This document shows positions 39,506 through 49,539 of a stretch of DNA of 64,000 nt, piece after piece. This DNA is from Roseivivax sp. GX 12232 (lineage in GTDB: Bacteria; Pseudomonadota; Alphaproteobacteria; Rhodobacterales; Rhodobacteraceae). The first letter of the stretch is position 1. Each line of letters starts with the position of its first letter. A program made the translations under genes and the position numbers. A model generated the notes under the pieces. The model was given only the letters and a program-made list of their open reading frames with translations. It was not told the DNA's origin and ran no database searches. The stretch is from the NCBI RefSeq assembly GCF_021272185.1, contig NZ_JAJSEC010000013.1, forward strand, positions 1-64,000. Reading direction: 5' to 3'.

Positions 39506-40825
39506 ATGCGGGCGATCCGGGTCTTGATGCTGAGCCTCTGCCTGGCGCTCGTGGCGGGCACGCCCGCGCGGGCGCTGACGGTGCTGCGCGACGCGGATAT
39601 CGAATATGCCCTCGACGAGCTGGCGCGCCCGATCCTGAACGCCGCGGGGCTGAGCCCCCGGGCGGTGAAGATCCTGCTGGTCGACGACCCGAGCCTCAAT
39701 GCCTTCATCGCCGACAACCGGCACATCCTGATCCATTCCGGGCTGGTGCTGAAGCTCGACACCGCCCGCGCGCTGCAGGCGGTGATCGCCCATGAGGCCG
39801 CCCATATCGCCAACGGCCATATCCCGCGCCGCGCCGCCAACATGCGCTCGGCGCGGACCGCGGCGGGCTTGGGGCTGGTGCTGGCGGGGGTGGCCGCGAC
39901 GCAGAACGCCGAGGCCGGGCTGGGCATCGCCATCGGCACCTCCTCCTCGGCGCTGAGGCGGCTCCTGGCCCATACCCGGGCCGAGGAAGCCTCGGCCGAT
40001 CAAAGCGCGGTGCGCTACATGCTGCGCGCGGGCATCGACCCGGTGGGCGCGGTCGAGGTGATGGAGATATTCCGCGGGCAGGAGGCCCTCTCGGTCTCGC
40101 GGCAGGATCCCTACATGCTGACCCATCCGCTGTCGCGCGACCGGCTGCGCACGCTGCAGGCGCTGGCCAAGGCGCATTCCGCCGACATCCCCCAGGACTC
40201 CGGCGCGGCCTATTGGTTTGCCCGCGCACAAGGCAAGCTCTCGGCCTTTCAGCGGCATCCCGGCTGGACGCTGAAGCGCGCGGGCGACAGCGCCACGACC
40301 GACATCCGCCACATGCGCGAGGCCGTGGCCCACCACCGCCGCGCCGACAAGACCCGGGCCCTGCGCGCGCTCGATGCGGCGCTGGCGCTGCGCCCGAACG
40401 ATCCCTTCCTGCTGGACCTGAAGGGCCAGATCCTGCTCGAGAGCCGCGAGGCCCGCGCCGCGATCCAGGCCTACCGCCAGGCCACCCGCTTTGCCCCCGG
40501 CCATCCGCTGATCCTGGCCGGGCTTGGCCGCGCGCAGCTTGCCGCCGGGGATGCCCGGGGCGCGCTTTCCGCGCTCGAGGCCGCCTATGCGCGCGATCCC
40601 CAGGATCCGCGCTTGCTTCGTGACCTCTCGGTCGCCTATGCCCAGACCGGACAGACCGGCATGGCCTCGGTCGCGACCGCCGAACGCTACGCCCTGCAGG
40701 GCCGGCTGGCCGACGCCAAGATCCACGCCGACCGCGCCCTGGCGCTGCTGCCGCGCGGAGCCCCCGCCTGGCGCCGCGCCGAGGACGTGGCCCTCATCGC
40801 CCAGAGCGCCGCAAGGCGCCGCTGA
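39506..40825 (+). CDS. bepA: M48 metalloprotease with TPR domain, BepA-like
   Basis: A 439-aa periplasmic protein with signal peptide MRAIRVLMLSLCLALVAGTPARA. The zinc site is HEAAH (HExxH) in AVIAHEAAHIANGH with a third-ligand Glu in RAEEASADQSAVRYM. The C-terminal half is a TPR array (ALRALDAALALRPNDPFLLD, AIQAYRQATRFAPGHPLILA, ALSALEAAYARDPQDPRLL). E. coli BepA (YfgC) degrades or assists misassembled LptD and other outer-membrane proteins. The gene precedes a DsbA-like gene, which fits an envelope quality-control role. Confidence 0.9.
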   Translation: MRAIRVLMLSLCLALVAGTPARALTVLRDADIEYALDELARPILNAAGLSPRAVKILLVDDPSLNAFIADNRHILIHSGLVLKLDTARALQAVIAHEAAHIANGHIPRRAANMRSARTAAGLGLVLAGVAATQNAEAGLGIAIGTSSSALRRLLAHTRAEEASADQSAVRYMLRAGIDPVGAVEVMEIFRGQEALSVSRQDPYMLTHPLSRDRLRTLQALAKAHSADIPQDSGAAYWFARAQGKLSAFQRHPGWTLKRAGDSATTDIRHMREAVAHHRRADKTRALRALDAALALRPNDPFLLDLKGQILLESREARAAIQAYRQATRFAPGHPLILAGLGRAQLAAGDARGALSALEAAYARDPQDPRLLRDLSVAYAQTGQTGMASVATAERYALQGRLADAKIHADRALALLPRGAPAWRRAEDVALIAQSAARRR

Positions 40826-40852
40826 GCCCGAGACATGACCAAAGGAGCCTTC

Positions 40853-41605
40853 ATGCTGAAACCCGCCCTGACCGCCCTGGCGCTGACCCTCGCCGGCAGC
40901 GCCACCGCGCAGACCATCGACGTGACCGACATGTCCGAGGCCGAGCGCGGCGCCTTCCGCGCCGAGGTCCGCGCCTACCTCATGGACAACCCCGAGGTCA
41001 TCATCGAGGCGGTGAACGCGCTCGAGGCCCGGCAGGCCGAACAGGAGGCCGCCGCCGCCGAACAGGCGCTGACCGCCAATTCCGACGCGATCTTCAACGA
41101 CGGCATGTCCTGGGTCGGGGGCAACCCCGAGGGCGACATCACCGTGGTCGAATTCATGGACTACCGCTGCGGCTACTGCCGCCGGGCCAAGGACGAGGTC
41201 GAGGCGCTGGTGGCCGGCGACGGCAACATCCGCTTCGTGCTGAAGGAGTTCCCGATCCTCGGCGAGGCTTCGGTGATCATGTCGCGCTTCGCCATCGCCA
41301 CCGGCAATGTCGCGGGCGAGGCCGCCTACAAGCAGGTGCATGACGCGCTGATGGAGATGACGAGCGAGCCCAGCGAGGCGGCGCTGCGCCGGCTTGCCGG
41401 GGGTTTCGACCTCGATGCCGACGCGATCCTGGCCGAGATGAACTCCGAGGCGGTGACCCGGCAGATCGCCGAGACCCGGCAGGTCGCCGAACAGCTGGCG
41501 ATCCGCGGCACCCCGACCTTCGTGATGGGCGACCAGCTGGTGCGCGGCTACGTCAGCCTCGAGGAGATGCAGGAGATCGTCGCCGCCGAACGCCAGGAGG
41601 GCTGA
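40853..41605 (+). CDS. DsbA-family thiol-disulfide oxidoreductase
   Basis: A 250-aa exported protein from ATG 40853, with AAAGGAG just upstream; the earlier ATG 40835 is unlikely. Signal peptide MLKPALTALALTLAGSATA. The thioredoxin-fold active site is YRCGYCRRAKDE (CGYC) and the cis-Pro segment is IRGTPTFVMGDQLVRGY. An N-terminal helical region of about 60 residues before the fold resembles ScsC/BdbD-type proteins. It overlaps the next gene by one base, so they are translationally coupled. Confidence 0.9.
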   Translation: MLKPALTALALTLAGSATAQTIDVTDMSEAERGAFRAEVRAYLMDNPEVIIEAVNALEARQAEQEAAAAEQALTANSDAIFNDGMSWVGGNPEGDITVVEFMDYRCGYCRRAKDEVEALVAGDGNIRFVLKEFPILGEASVIMSRFAIATGNVAGEAAYKQVHDALMEMTSEPSEAALRRLAGGFDLDADAILAEMNSEAVTRQIAETRQVAEQLAIRGTPTFVMGDQLVRGYVSLEEMQEIVAAERQEG

Positions 41606-42261
41606 TGCCGGCACGCCATGGCCTGGCCGCGGCGCTCTGTGCGGGCGTTGCGGCCACCCTGCCCTATGCCGCGCCCGCCGCGGCGCGGGACACCTCCACG
41701 ATCCCGCAAGACAGCGCCGAACCGCGGGGCCTGTCCTCGATCCCCGAGGCGGCCCCCCGGCGCGGGGCGCAGAACACCCCCGAGAGTGCGCGGCAAAGGC
41801 CCGGTTTCGCGACTCCCGAGACCCGCGCGGCCTTCGGCGCTGAGCTGCGCGCTCTGATCCTCGACGAGCCCGAGATCGTCGGCCGGGCGCTGACGCCCAC
41901 CGTCCCCGAGGCCGCCGACATCTACGCCGAGGAGCGCGAGGCCGACCTCGCGACGCTCACCGAGGCGCGCGCGGCGCTCTTCGATCCCGCCTGGCCCCGG
42001 CTCGGGGCCGCCGGGACCGAACCCGCGCTCGCCTTCGTCACCGAAGCGGGCTGCCAAACCTGCGCCGAGGCCCAGGCCGAGCTCGTGACCCTGCTCGACA
42101 AGCTGGGCCTCACCGCCACGGAGATCGACGCGGGCAGCCCGCGCGGGGCCGCGCTCATGGACCGGTTGACGCTCGATGCCGTCCCGTCCTACGTGCTGCC
42201 CGACATGATGGTGCGCGGGCAGGTCCCCTCTTTCGTTCTCGAGCGATATCTCTCACCCTGA
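41605..42261 (+). CDS. Exported thioredoxin-like companion of the DsbA-family protein
   Basis: A 218-aa protein with a signal peptide (GLAAALCAGVAATLPYAAPAAA), a Ser/Pro/Arg-rich linker to about residue 65, then a helical segment similar to its upstream neighbour (FGAELRALILDEPEIVGRAL). A reduced thioredoxin-like domain follows with the redox motif GCQTCAEAQAE (CxxC) and cis-Pro-like AVPSYVLPDMMVRGQ. It looks like a shortened paralogue of the DsbA-family gene. The ATG shares one base with that gene's stop, so it is probably made with it. Confidence 0.75.
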   Translation: MPARHGLAAALCAGVAATLPYAAPAAARDTSTIPQDSAEPRGLSSIPEAAPRRGAQNTPESARQRPGFATPETRAAFGAELRALILDEPEIVGRALTPTVPEAADIYAEEREADLATLTEARAALFDPAWPRLGAAGTEPALAFVTEAGCQTCAEAQAELVTLLDKLGLTATEIDAGSPRGAALMDRLTLDAVPSYVLPDMMVRGQVPSFVLERYLSP

Positions 42262-42329
42262 GGTCGCTGCCGCGGCGTGCCATCCGACCCTTTCCACGAC
42301 GACACCCGCGCGGCGGCCCCGGAGGCTCG

Positions 42330-43103
42330 ATGACCCTGAAGATCGACGTCACGCTCGATTACGCGCTTGATGCGCCCACCGACTGCCTGGTGCAGATCAA
42401 TGCCGCCGCCCTGCACGACCAGGGCATCCGCGAGGAACAGCTGACCACGCATGGCGCCCAGGCGCGGATCAACCCCGCCGAGGACGAGATCGGCCTGCGG
42501 CTCTGGTTCCACGAGGCCGAGGCGCTGACGCTCGACTACACCGCCGAGGTGGCAATCGACCGCGAGGTCGCGGATGTGGCGAGCCTGCGCTCGGACAGCC
42601 CGGCGGACCTGCCGCGCGACGTGGTGAAATACCTTCTGCCCTCGCGCTACTGCCCCTCGGACAAGTTCATGAGCTACCTCTCGACGGCCTTCCCGGGCCT
42701 CGGCGGCGGCGCGCTGGTGGTCGAGATCGAGGAGTTCGTGCGCCGGAACTTCGCCTATGTGCCCGGCGCCTCGGGGCCCGAGACCTCGGCGCTCGAGACC
42801 TTCGTGACCCGCCAGGGGGTCTGCCGCGACTTCGCGCATATGCTGGTGACGCTGGCGCGCGCGGGCACCATCCCGGCGCGGGTGGTGAGCTGCTACGGGC
42901 TGAACGTGACACCGCAGGATTTCCACCTGGTGGCCGAGGTCTTCCTCGAGGGGCGCTGGCACATGGTCGATCCGACCGGCATGTGCCGCCCCGACCAGAT
43001 CGCCCGGATCTGCGTCGGCCGCGACGCCACCGACGTGGCCTTCCTGACAAGCTACGGCCCCACCACGCTGATGCGGCAGAGCGTCATGGTCTCGGAGCTT
43101 TGA
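42330..43103 (+). CDS. Transglutaminase-like domain protein
   Basis: A 257-aa protein of the transglutaminase-like superfamily, with GGAGG five bases before the ATG. The catalytic triad appears as Cys in RQGVCRDFAHM, His in QDFHLVAEVFLEG and Asp in HMVDPTGMCRPDQ. The N-terminal about 100 residues form the beta-rich domain usual for this group. No signal peptide, so probably cytoplasmic. Substrate unknown; relatives act as proteases or amide-cleaving enzymes. Confidence 0.88.
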   Translation: MTLKIDVTLDYALDAPTDCLVQINAAALHDQGIREEQLTTHGAQARINPAEDEIGLRLWFHEAEALTLDYTAEVAIDREVADVASLRSDSPADLPRDVVKYLLPSRYCPSDKFMSYLSTAFPGLGGGALVVEIEEFVRRNFAYVPGASGPETSALETFVTRQGVCRDFAHMLVTLARAGTIPARVVSCYGLNVTPQDFHLVAEVFLEGRWHMVDPTGMCRPDQIARICVGRDATDVAFLTSYGPTTLMRQSVMVSEL

Positions 43104-43111
43104 GACGCGGC

Positions 43112-43130
43112 GCGGGCCAAGGCGGCCCGC
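43112..43130. terminator. Hairpin between convergent genes
   Basis: Stem GCGGGCC (43112-43118) and GGCCCGC (43124-43130), loop AAGGC, between the transglutaminase stop and the ispG stop. No U-tract. Confidence 0.5.
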
Positions 43131-43136
43131 CCCCGC

Positions 43137-44279
43137 TCACTCGGCCGGTTCGGCCTCTTCGGGGCGCTCGGCCTCGCCGCGCTCGATCGCCTCGGCGCGT
43201 TTCTCGACCTCTTCGACGATATGGTCGATCATCTGGTCGTTGGACATCTTGTGGCTGGCCTTGCCCGCCAGGTAGACCATGCCCGAGCCCGCGCCGCCGC
43301 CAGTGAAGCCGACGTCGGTCATCAGCGCCTCGCCCGGCCCGTTCACCACGCAGCCGATGATCGAGAGCGACATCGGCGTCTTGATATGGGCCAGCCGGTC
43401 TTCCAGCGTCTCGACGGTCTTGATCACGTCAAAGCCCTGCCGCGCGCAGGAGGGGCAGGAGATGATGTTCACACCCCGGTGGCGCAGGCCCAGCGATTTC
43501 AGGATCTCGTAGCCGACGCGCACCTCTTCGACCGGATCGGCCGAGAGCGAGACGCGCAGCGTGTCGCCGATACCCATCCATAGGAGGTTGCCGAGGCCGA
43601 TCGAGCTCTTGATCGTGCCGGACATCAGCCCGCCCGCCTCGGTGATCCCAAGGTGAATGGGCGCGTCGGTCTGTTCGGCCAGCTGCTGGTAAGCGGCGGC
43701 GGCCATGAAGACATCCGAGGCCTTGCAGGAAATCTTGAACTCGTGAAAGTCGTTGTCCTGCAGCACCTTGATGTGATCGAGCCCGGATTCGACCATGGCG
43801 TCGGGACAGGGCTCGCCGTATTTCTCAAGAAGGTGCTTCTCGAGCGAGCCGGCGTTCACCCCGATGCGCATGGAGCAGCCGTGATCGCGGGCGGCCTGGA
43901 TCACCTCGCGGACGCGGTCCTGGCTGCCGATGTTGCCGGGGTTGATGCGCAGGCAGGCGGCACCGGCCTCGGCGGCCTCGATCCCGCGGCGGTAGTGGAA
44001 GTGGATGTCGGCCACGATCGGCACCGGGCTTTCGCGGCAGATCTCCTTCATCGCCTTGGCCGAAGCCTCGTCGGGCACAGAGACCCGCACGATGTCGGCG
44101 CCGGCCTCGGCCGAGGCCTCGATCTGCGCCAGCGTCGCCTTGACGTCGGTCGTGGCGGTGTTGGTCATGGTCTGCACCGAGATCGGCGCATCGCCCCCGA
44201 CCGGCACCGATCCGACGTGGATCTGGCGGGACTTGCGGCGGTAGATGTTGCGCCAGGGACGGACGTGGTTGAGGCTCAT
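43137..44279 (-). CDS. ispG: 4-hydroxy-3-methylbut-2-enyl diphosphate synthase (flavodoxin/ferredoxin)
   Basis: A 380-aa 4Fe-4S enzyme of the MEP isoprenoid pathway, reducing MEcPP to HMBPP. TIM-barrel part: [41 protein letters not shown]. Cluster cysteines are in [14 protein letters not shown] and [12 protein letters not shown] basic/acidic C-terminal tail ([20 protein letters not shown]) follows. It lies 93 bases downstream of rodZ on the same strand, a pairing found widely (rodZ-ispG). Confidence 0.97.
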   Translation of the reverse strand: MSLNHVRPWRNIYRRKSRQIHVGSVPVGGDAPISVQTMTNTATTDVKATLAQIEASAEAGADIVRVSVPDEASAKAMKEICRESPVPIVADIHFHYRRGIEAAEAGAACLRINPGNIGSQDRVREVIQAARDHGCSMRIGVNAGSLEKHLLEKYGEPCPDAMVESGLDHIKVLQDNDFHEFKISCKASDVFMAAAAYQQLAEQTDAPIHLGITEAGGLMSGTIKSSIGLGNLLWMGIGDTLRVSLSADPVEEVRVGYEILKSLGLRHRGVNIISCPSCARQGFDVIKTVETLEDRLAHIKTPMSLSIIGCVVNGPGEALMTDVGFTGGGAGSGMVYLAGKASHKMSNDQMIDHIVEEVEKRAEAIERGEAERPEEAEPAE

Positions 44280-44372
44280 CGCCTGCTCCTTTCACCCGTG
44301 CGCCGCGCAGCTGCCGCGGCACCTCTTCAGGATCTAGCTAGTAGGCTGGCGCAGGGCTTGCAAGCCGCGCGG

Positions 44373-45701
44373 TCACTCCGCCTCGGGAGTGGTGGCGGCG
44401 CCCGAGATGTTCAGCTCGGCCACGACCCGGGCGAGATCCGCGTCGGTGTCGATCTCGGCGACCTGGTAGGTCGAAGAGAGGTTGTCGACCGACAGCGCCA
44501 GGTCCGAGGTGACCGAACCGCGCGGGCCGACGGGGCCGTAGGTGCGGCCCTGCATGGCGAAATAGACCGCGCCGGACTCGCCCACCCGCAGGGTCGGCGG
44601 CTCCTCGGTGCGCGGCACCTCGAAGGTGTCGCCGGCGTTCATGATCGCCTCGTAGATCACCGTACCGTCGGCCGAGCGGACCCGCACCCAGGCAGGGCGC
44701 ACGGCCAGCATGGTGACGCCGGGGCCCGCCGCCTCGAGGACCTGCGGGCTTTGCGGCGCGGCATCGGCGGCTTCCGCCGCGACGCCGAGCGCCTCGGCCA
44801 GGGCGCCCTCGACGCCCGAGGTGGCGGTGTCGCGCTGGGTGCCGAGCGCGGCGAAGTCGCGCGGCGCGCTGTCCGGCGTCTCGCCGCGCGGCAGGCTGCG
44901 GCGATCGGCCTCGGCGAAGGCGCCGACGCTGGCGGGATCGAGCGTGGAGATCGGCGCGTCGCGGGCCACCAGGACCGGCACGTCCAGCGCCTGCGGGCGG
45001 TAAAGGCGATCGAGCGCCTCGGAGGAGGGCGGCGTGAAGACGCCCGCGCCCCCGGCATCGGCGGTCTCGGTGCCCTCGGCGGGCTCCGCGGTCGCGGCCT
45101 CGACGGGGTCGAGATCGGACAGCACCACGGGGGTCTGGTCGACCGGCGTCAGCCGCACGCGCTGGACTTCCTGCAGCACGCTCCAGCCGCCGTAGCCAAG
45201 CCCGCCCACCAGCGCCAGAAGCACCAGCGTGGAACCGATGGCCCCCGGCTCGATCCGGCTCAGGAAACTGTCGCCGGTCGGCGCGAAGGAGATCCGCGGA
45301 TCGGCAAAGGGATCGCGGTCGCCCGAGACCGGCTCGGCCACCACGTCGCGCTTCTTCTTCACCGTCGAGGCGGCATCGGACATGCCGTGGGCGGTGGCGA
45401 AGCCGCTTTCGGTGCAGAACTGGGCATAGGCTTCGTCCGGGTCGAGCCCGAGGTAGCGCGAGTAGGAGCGCACGTAGCCGGCGATGAAGCCCGGGGTGTC
45501 GAAGGCGGTGGGGTCGCAATTCTCGATCGCGGCGATGTAATTCGCCTTGATCCGCAGCTCGCGTTCCACGTCGAGCAGCGATTTCCCCATGGTCGCGCGT
45601 TCGCCGCGCATTACATCTCCGAGGCGCACCTCGAAGTCGTCGTAGCTTTGCGGCACGACCGGGGGGTGTTCTTCATCAATTCGGGATTTGCGCCCGATCA
45701 T
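44373..45701 (-). CDS. rodZ: RodZ-like HTH/DUF4115 protein
   Basis: About 442 aa from ATG 45701 (MIGRKSRIDEEHPP); GTG 45731 is an alternative. N-terminal helix-turn-helix domain at about 20-95 (FEVRLGDVMRGERATMGKSL, LRIKANYIAAIENCDPTAF, FIAGYVRSYSRYLGL), one membrane helix (GSTLVLLALVGGLGYGGWSV), a long low-complexity periplasmic linker and a C-terminal DUF4115 domain (VRPAWVRVRSADGTVIYE, FAMQGRTYGPVGPRGSV). This is the architecture of RodZ, which anchors MreB. It precedes ispG, the classic neighbour. Confidence 0.9.
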   Translation of the reverse strand: MIGRKSRIDEEHPPVVPQSYDDFEVRLGDVMRGERATMGKSLLDVERELRIKANYIAAIENCDPTAFDTPGFIAGYVRSYSRYLGLDPDEAYAQFCTESGFATAHGMSDAASTVKKKRDVVAEPVSGDRDPFADPRISFAPTGDSFLSRIEPGAIGSTLVLLALVGGLGYGGWSVLQEVQRVRLTPVDQTPVVLSDLDPVEAATAEPAEGTETADAGGAGVFTPPSSEALDRLYRPQALDVPVLVARDAPISTLDPASVGAFAEADRRSLPRGETPDSAPRDFAALGTQRDTATSGVEGALAEALGVAAEAADAAPQSPQVLEAAGPGVTMLAVRPAWVRVRSADGTVIYEAIMNAGDTFEVPRTEEPPTLRVGESGAVYFAMQGRTYGPVGPRGSVTSDLALSVDNLSSTYQVAEIDTDADLARVVAELNISGAATTPEAE

Positions 45702-45829
45702 GGCATCTGCCCCACTCTTCCCATGAGCCACCCGGCTGTCCGGTCCGGGAGACTATGCCACGATTCGTGTCGCGGCGTTATTTCCCGTCGTTATACCACA
45801 AAGCAACGGGAAACTAAGACTTTTGGGGA

Positions 45830-47053
45830 TCAGGCGCTCAGGTCGGCACGATTCAGCGCACAATGCGACCACAGCTCGTCCATGGCGCGGACGAGGTGAT
45901 CGATCTCGCGCGGGCCATGCACCGGCGAGGGCGTGAAGCGCAGCCGCTCGGTGCCGCGCGGCACGGTCGGGAAGTTGATCGGCTGCACGTAGATCCCGTA
46001 ACCCTCAAGAAGCATGTCGGAAAGCTTCTTGGTGTGCACCGGGTCGCCGACGATCACCGGCACGATGTGGCTGCCGTGATCGATGATCGGCAGGCCCATG
46101 CCCTTGAGCCGGGTCTTCAGGATCGCCGCCTGGGTCTGGTGCCGCTCGCGCAGCGCCTGGTCCTGTTTCAAATGCGCAACAGAGGCCGCGGCGCCCGCCG
46201 CCACCGCTGGCGGCAGCGAGGTGGTGAAGATGAAGCCCGGCGCATAGGAGCGGATCGCGTCGCACATCTTCGCCGAGGCCGCGATATAGCCGCCCATGAC
46301 GCCGTAAGCCTTGGCCAGCGTGCCGTTGATGATGTCGATCCGGTGGGCCAAGTGGTCGCGCTCGGTCACGCCACCGCCGCGCGGGCCATACATGCCCACG
46401 GCATGGACCTCGTCGATATAGGTCAGCGCGCCGAACTCGTCGGCGAGGTCGCAGATCGCCTCGATCGGGCCGAAATCGCCGTCCATCGAATAGACCGACT
46501 CGAAGGCGATGAGCTTCGGCGCCGCCGGGTCGTCGGCCTCGAGAAGCGCGCGCAGGTGCTCGACGTCGTTGTGACGGAAGATGCGCTTGGCCCCGCCGTT
46601 GCGGCGCACGCCCTCGATCATCGAGGCGTGGTTCAGCTCGTCGGAATAGATGATCAGCCCGGGAAAGAGCTTCGGCAGCGTCGAGAGCGTGGCGTCATTG
46701 GCGATATAGGCGGAGGTGAAGAGCAGCGCCGCCTCCTTGCCGTGCAGATCCGCCAGCTCGGCCTCGAGCCGCTTGTGATAGACCGTGGTGCCCGAGATGT
46801 TGCGCGTCCCGCCCGAGCCCGCGCCGGTGGCGTCGATGGCCTCGTGCATGGCCGACAGGACCACGGGATGCTGGCCCATGCCCAGATAGTCGTTGCCGCA
46901 CCAGACGGTGATCGGCGTCTCCTGCCCGTCGGGCCGGGTCCAGGTGGCGTGCGGGAACTGGCCCTGGCGGCGCTCGATGTCGATGAAGGTGCGGTACCGG
47001 CCTTCGTCGTGAAGGCGGTCGATCGCTTGGGTCAGTTGCGCGCCGTAGTCCAC
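45830..47053 (-). CDS. hemA: 5-aminolevulinate synthase
   Basis: A 407-aa PLP enzyme of the Shemin pathway, making ALA from glycine and succinyl-CoA for tetrapyrroles including B12. It starts with GTG 47053 ([20 protein letters not shown]), with AAGGAG 7 bases upstream; an ATG five bases earlier is out of frame. Motifs: [42 protein letters not shown], and the PLP Lys in [13 protein letters not shown]. No FnrL-type TTGAT-N4-ATCAA is visible upstream. Downstream, TTTCCCGT and ACGGGAAA (45781-45813) can pair as a loose hairpin. Confidence 0.96.
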   Translation of the reverse strand: MDYGAQLTQAIDRLHDEGRYRTFIDIERRQGQFPHATWTRPDGQETPITVWCGNDYLGMGQHPVVLSAMHEAIDATGAGSGGTRNISGTTVYHKRLEAELADLHGKEAALLFTSAYIANDATLSTLPKLFPGLIIYSDELNHASMIEGVRRNGGAKRIFRHNDVEHLRALLEADDPAAPKLIAFESVYSMDGDFGPIEAICDLADEFGALTYIDEVHAVGMYGPRGGGVTERDHLAHRIDIINGTLAKAYGVMGGYIAASAKMCDAIRSYAPGFIFTTSLPPAVAAGAAASVAHLKQDQALRERHQTQAAILKTRLKGMGLPIIDHGSHIVPVIVGDPVHTKKLSDMLLEGYGIYVQPINFPTVPRGTERLRFTPSPVHGPREIDHLVRAMDELWSHCALNRADLSA

Positions 47054-47400
47054 GCCATGTCTCCTTCTCAGGGCGGGCCGGGCCCGCCGCGTCGCCGGTC
47101 CCGGTTCACTAAAGCGCGGATCCGCGCAAGACAACCGCTCCCGACCGCGACCGAGGGGCGCAGCCCGCCCCCGTCATATGGCCGCCCGCGGCCTTTGGGA
47201 AAACCCGCGTTCCGATCGGAAACAAGGGCATCCCTTCCAGCCGCAGCCCATCATTTCGCCCGAAACCGCCCCGGGGCAAGCCCGCACGCGCCTGTCGCGA
47301 CCATTTGGCAGGCGCCCGCGGGCGCCCCGGGGTCGCTCTGGACACCGCCTGCCCGGCTGATACCGTCGCGCCAAATCCGAACAGGAAAGGCCCTCTCCCC
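47054..47400. other. Gene-free 347-bp stretch upstream of hemA and the dipeptidase
   Basis: Divergent promoter region without a recognisable gene. It contains the 14-base perfect palindrome GCGCGGATCCGCGC (47114-47127) about 60 bases before hemA. No FnrL or clear -35/-10 pair was found. Confidence 0.45.
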
Positions 47401-48780
47401 ATGTCTCTCGACGCCGTTCTCTCTCGTATCGACCAGGATCTCGACGCCGCGCTCGACCGGCTCTTCGACCTCCTGCGGGTGCAATCGATCTCGACCGATC
47501 CGGCCTACAAGGCCGAATGCACCAAGGCCGCCGACTGGCTGGTCGAGGACCTGCGCTCCATGGGCATCGCCGCCGAGAAGCGCGAGACGCCGGGCCATCC
47601 GATGGTTGTCGCCCATGTCGACGGGCCGGGGCCGCACCTCCTGTTCTACGGCCACTACGACGTGCAGCCGGTCGATCCGCTGGAGCTCTGGCACCGCGAC
47701 CCCTTCGATCCCGCCATCGAGGAGACCGAGGACGGCCGCGTCATCCGCGCCCGGGGCGCCTCGGACGACAAGGGCCAGCTGATGACCTTTGTCGAGGCCT
47801 GCCGCGCCTATATCGCAGAGAACGGCGCCCTGCCCTGCAAGATCACCTTCTTCTTCGAGGGCGAGGAGGAATCCGGCTCGCCCTCGCTGGTGCCCTTCAT
47901 GAAAGAGCACGCCGAGGAGCTGAAGGCCGATGTGGCGCTGATCTGCGACACCACCATGGCCGCGCCCGGCCTGCCCTCCATCGCCACCCAGCTGCGCGGC
48001 ATGCTGAAGGAGGAGTTCACCCTCAAGGGCCCGAAGATGGACCTGCATTCGGGGCTTTACGGCGGCCCGGCGCTGAACCCCCTGCGCGAGATTTCCAAGC
48101 TGGTGGCCAGCTTCCACGACGAAAGCGGCGCGGTCGCGGTCGAGGGCTTCTACGACGGCGTGCCCGAGCTGTCCGACGAGCTGCGCGCGCAATGGGCCAA
48201 CGCGGGCTTCGACGAGGGCAGCTTCCTGGGCCGCATCGGCATGAGCCGGGCGCATGGCGAAGAGGCCTTCTCGGCGATGGAGCAGGTCTGGGCCCGCCCG
48301 ACGCTCGAGGTCAACGGCATGTGGGGCGGCTACACCGGCGCGGGCACCAAGACGGTGATCCCCGCCGAGGCCCACTGCAAGCTGACCTGCCGGCTGGTCG
48401 GCGACCAGGACCCCGCGGCGGTGCGCCAGGCGCTGCGCGCCCATGTCGAGGCCCGGCTGCCGACCGATTCCGAGGTGGTCTGGGAAGGCTCGCTCGACGG
48501 GGCCAAGGCTTCGGTCATGGACATCACCCGGCCCGAGTTCGAGAAGGCCCGCGGCGCGCTGAGCGCGGAATGGGACCGCGAGGCGGTCTTCGCGGGCATG
48601 GGCGGCTCGATCCCGATCGCGGGGTATTTCTCCTCGATCCTGGGCATGGAGAGCATGCTGATCGGCTTCGCCAAGGACGACGACGCGATCCATTCCCCGA
48701 ACGAGAAATACGACGTGCAGAGCTTCCACAAGGGCATCCGCAGCTGGGCGCGCATCCTCGAGGCGCTGGGGCAAAGCTGA
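47401..48780 (+). CDS. M20-family dipeptidase
   Basis: A 459-aa zinc peptidase of the M20/M25/M40 group. It starts at ATG 47401 (MSLDAVLSRIDQDLDAALDR). Zinc-site motifs are LLFYGHYDVQP, RGASDDKGQLM and FFEGEEESGSPSL, and DLHSGLYGG and GMGGSIPIA belong to the dimerisation/active-site region. Probably a cytosolic dipeptidase; exact substrate unknown. It stands alone between hemA and a small membrane-protein gene. Confidence 0.92.
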   Translation: MSLDAVLSRIDQDLDAALDRLFDLLRVQSISTDPAYKAECTKAADWLVEDLRSMGIAAEKRETPGHPMVVAHVDGPGPHLLFYGHYDVQPVDPLELWHRDPFDPAIEETEDGRVIRARGASDDKGQLMTFVEACRAYIAENGALPCKITFFFEGEEESGSPSLVPFMKEHAEELKADVALICDTTMAAPGLPSIATQLRGMLKEEFTLKGPKMDLHSGLYGGPALNPLREISKLVASFHDESGAVAVEGFYDGVPELSDELRAQWANAGFDEGSFLGRIGMSRAHGEEAFSAMEQVWARPTLEVNGMWGGYTGAGTKTVIPAEAHCKLTCRLVGDQDPAAVRQALRAHVEARLPTDSEVVWEGSLDGAKASVMDITRPEFEKARGALSAEWDREAVFAGMGGSIPIAGYFSSILGMESMLIGFAKDDDAIHSPNEKYDVQSFHKGIRSWARILEALGQS

Positions 48781-48946
48781 GGGCGTCGAGCCTTGGCGTG
48801 CACGTGAAGGCGGCGCGCCAGGGCGCTGATCTTGCATGACAAATCGACCTCGGGCCCTGCGCGGCCCGAGGCATCCCGCCGCCGCCTCCACGCGAGCGCC
48901 GCCGGTGCTCTTTCATTGCGCCACATTCCTTCGTGGTAATCGCCTC

Positions 48947-49480
48947 ATGCAGAGGCGTTTCCGAAAACTCGACCAGGCGGATTTCCGGGCCCGCGTGACG
49001 CGGCTCGATCCGCATTACGCGCGCCACGGCGTGTCCCGTGCCCGGCCCCGGGCGCAGAGCGAGAGGCCGGCCCTCTGGGCCATGCTGGGTTTCAGCCTGA
49101 GCCTCTGCCTGACCGCGCTGGTGCAGAACCGCGCGGCCATCTCCGAGAGCCTGGCGCAGGGCAGCCTCGGCGCCGATCATCGGCTCTGGCTTCTGGGCGG
49201 GGTCACGGCGCTGGCGATCTACGGCGTCCTGCGGCTTGCGGCGTTTGCGCTTCAGTGCCTCTTCGCCAAGCGCGCCCGCCGGGGCGCGCCGGGCGGGCTC
49301 GTCGTCGGGGCGCTCGGGGCGCTTCTGGTCCTGCAGGTGCCCAGCGAGACCTACCGCGCGGGCCTCGCGCTTCTCGGCGCCGAGGGCGACCGCATCGCCC
49401 GCGACGCCTCGCGCGGCGCGCAGGAGCGGCTGAACATCGACGCGGCGGAGCTGCGCTTCGTCTCGCGCACCATCGAGTAA
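48947..49480 (+). CDS. Hypothetical membrane protein
   Basis: A 177-aa protein from ATG 48947 (MQRRFRKLDQADFRARVTRL). Three hydrophobic segments are visible: WAMLGFSLSLCLTALV, LWLLGGVTALAIYGVLRLAA and LVVGALGALLVLQV. The ends are basic and soluble. No family recognised. The ATG has no strong ribosome-binding site. It converges on the glycosyltransferase gene at 49648. Confidence 0.65.
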   Translation: MQRRFRKLDQADFRARVTRLDPHYARHGVSRARPRAQSERPALWAMLGFSLSLCLTALVQNRAAISESLAQGSLGADHRLWLLGGVTALAIYGVLRLAAFALQCLFAKRARRGAPGGLVVGALGALLVLQVPSETYRAGLALLGAEGDRIARDASRGAQERLNIDAAELRFVSRTIE

Positions 49481-49539
49481 GGGGCGCATGACGGGCGGTT
49501 TGGCGTGGAGAGATCGACGTCAGACCAGCAACGCATGAG

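Noticed and set aside
47054-47400. FnrL site for hemA
   Set aside because: No TTGAT-N4-ATCAA or close variant in the upstream region.
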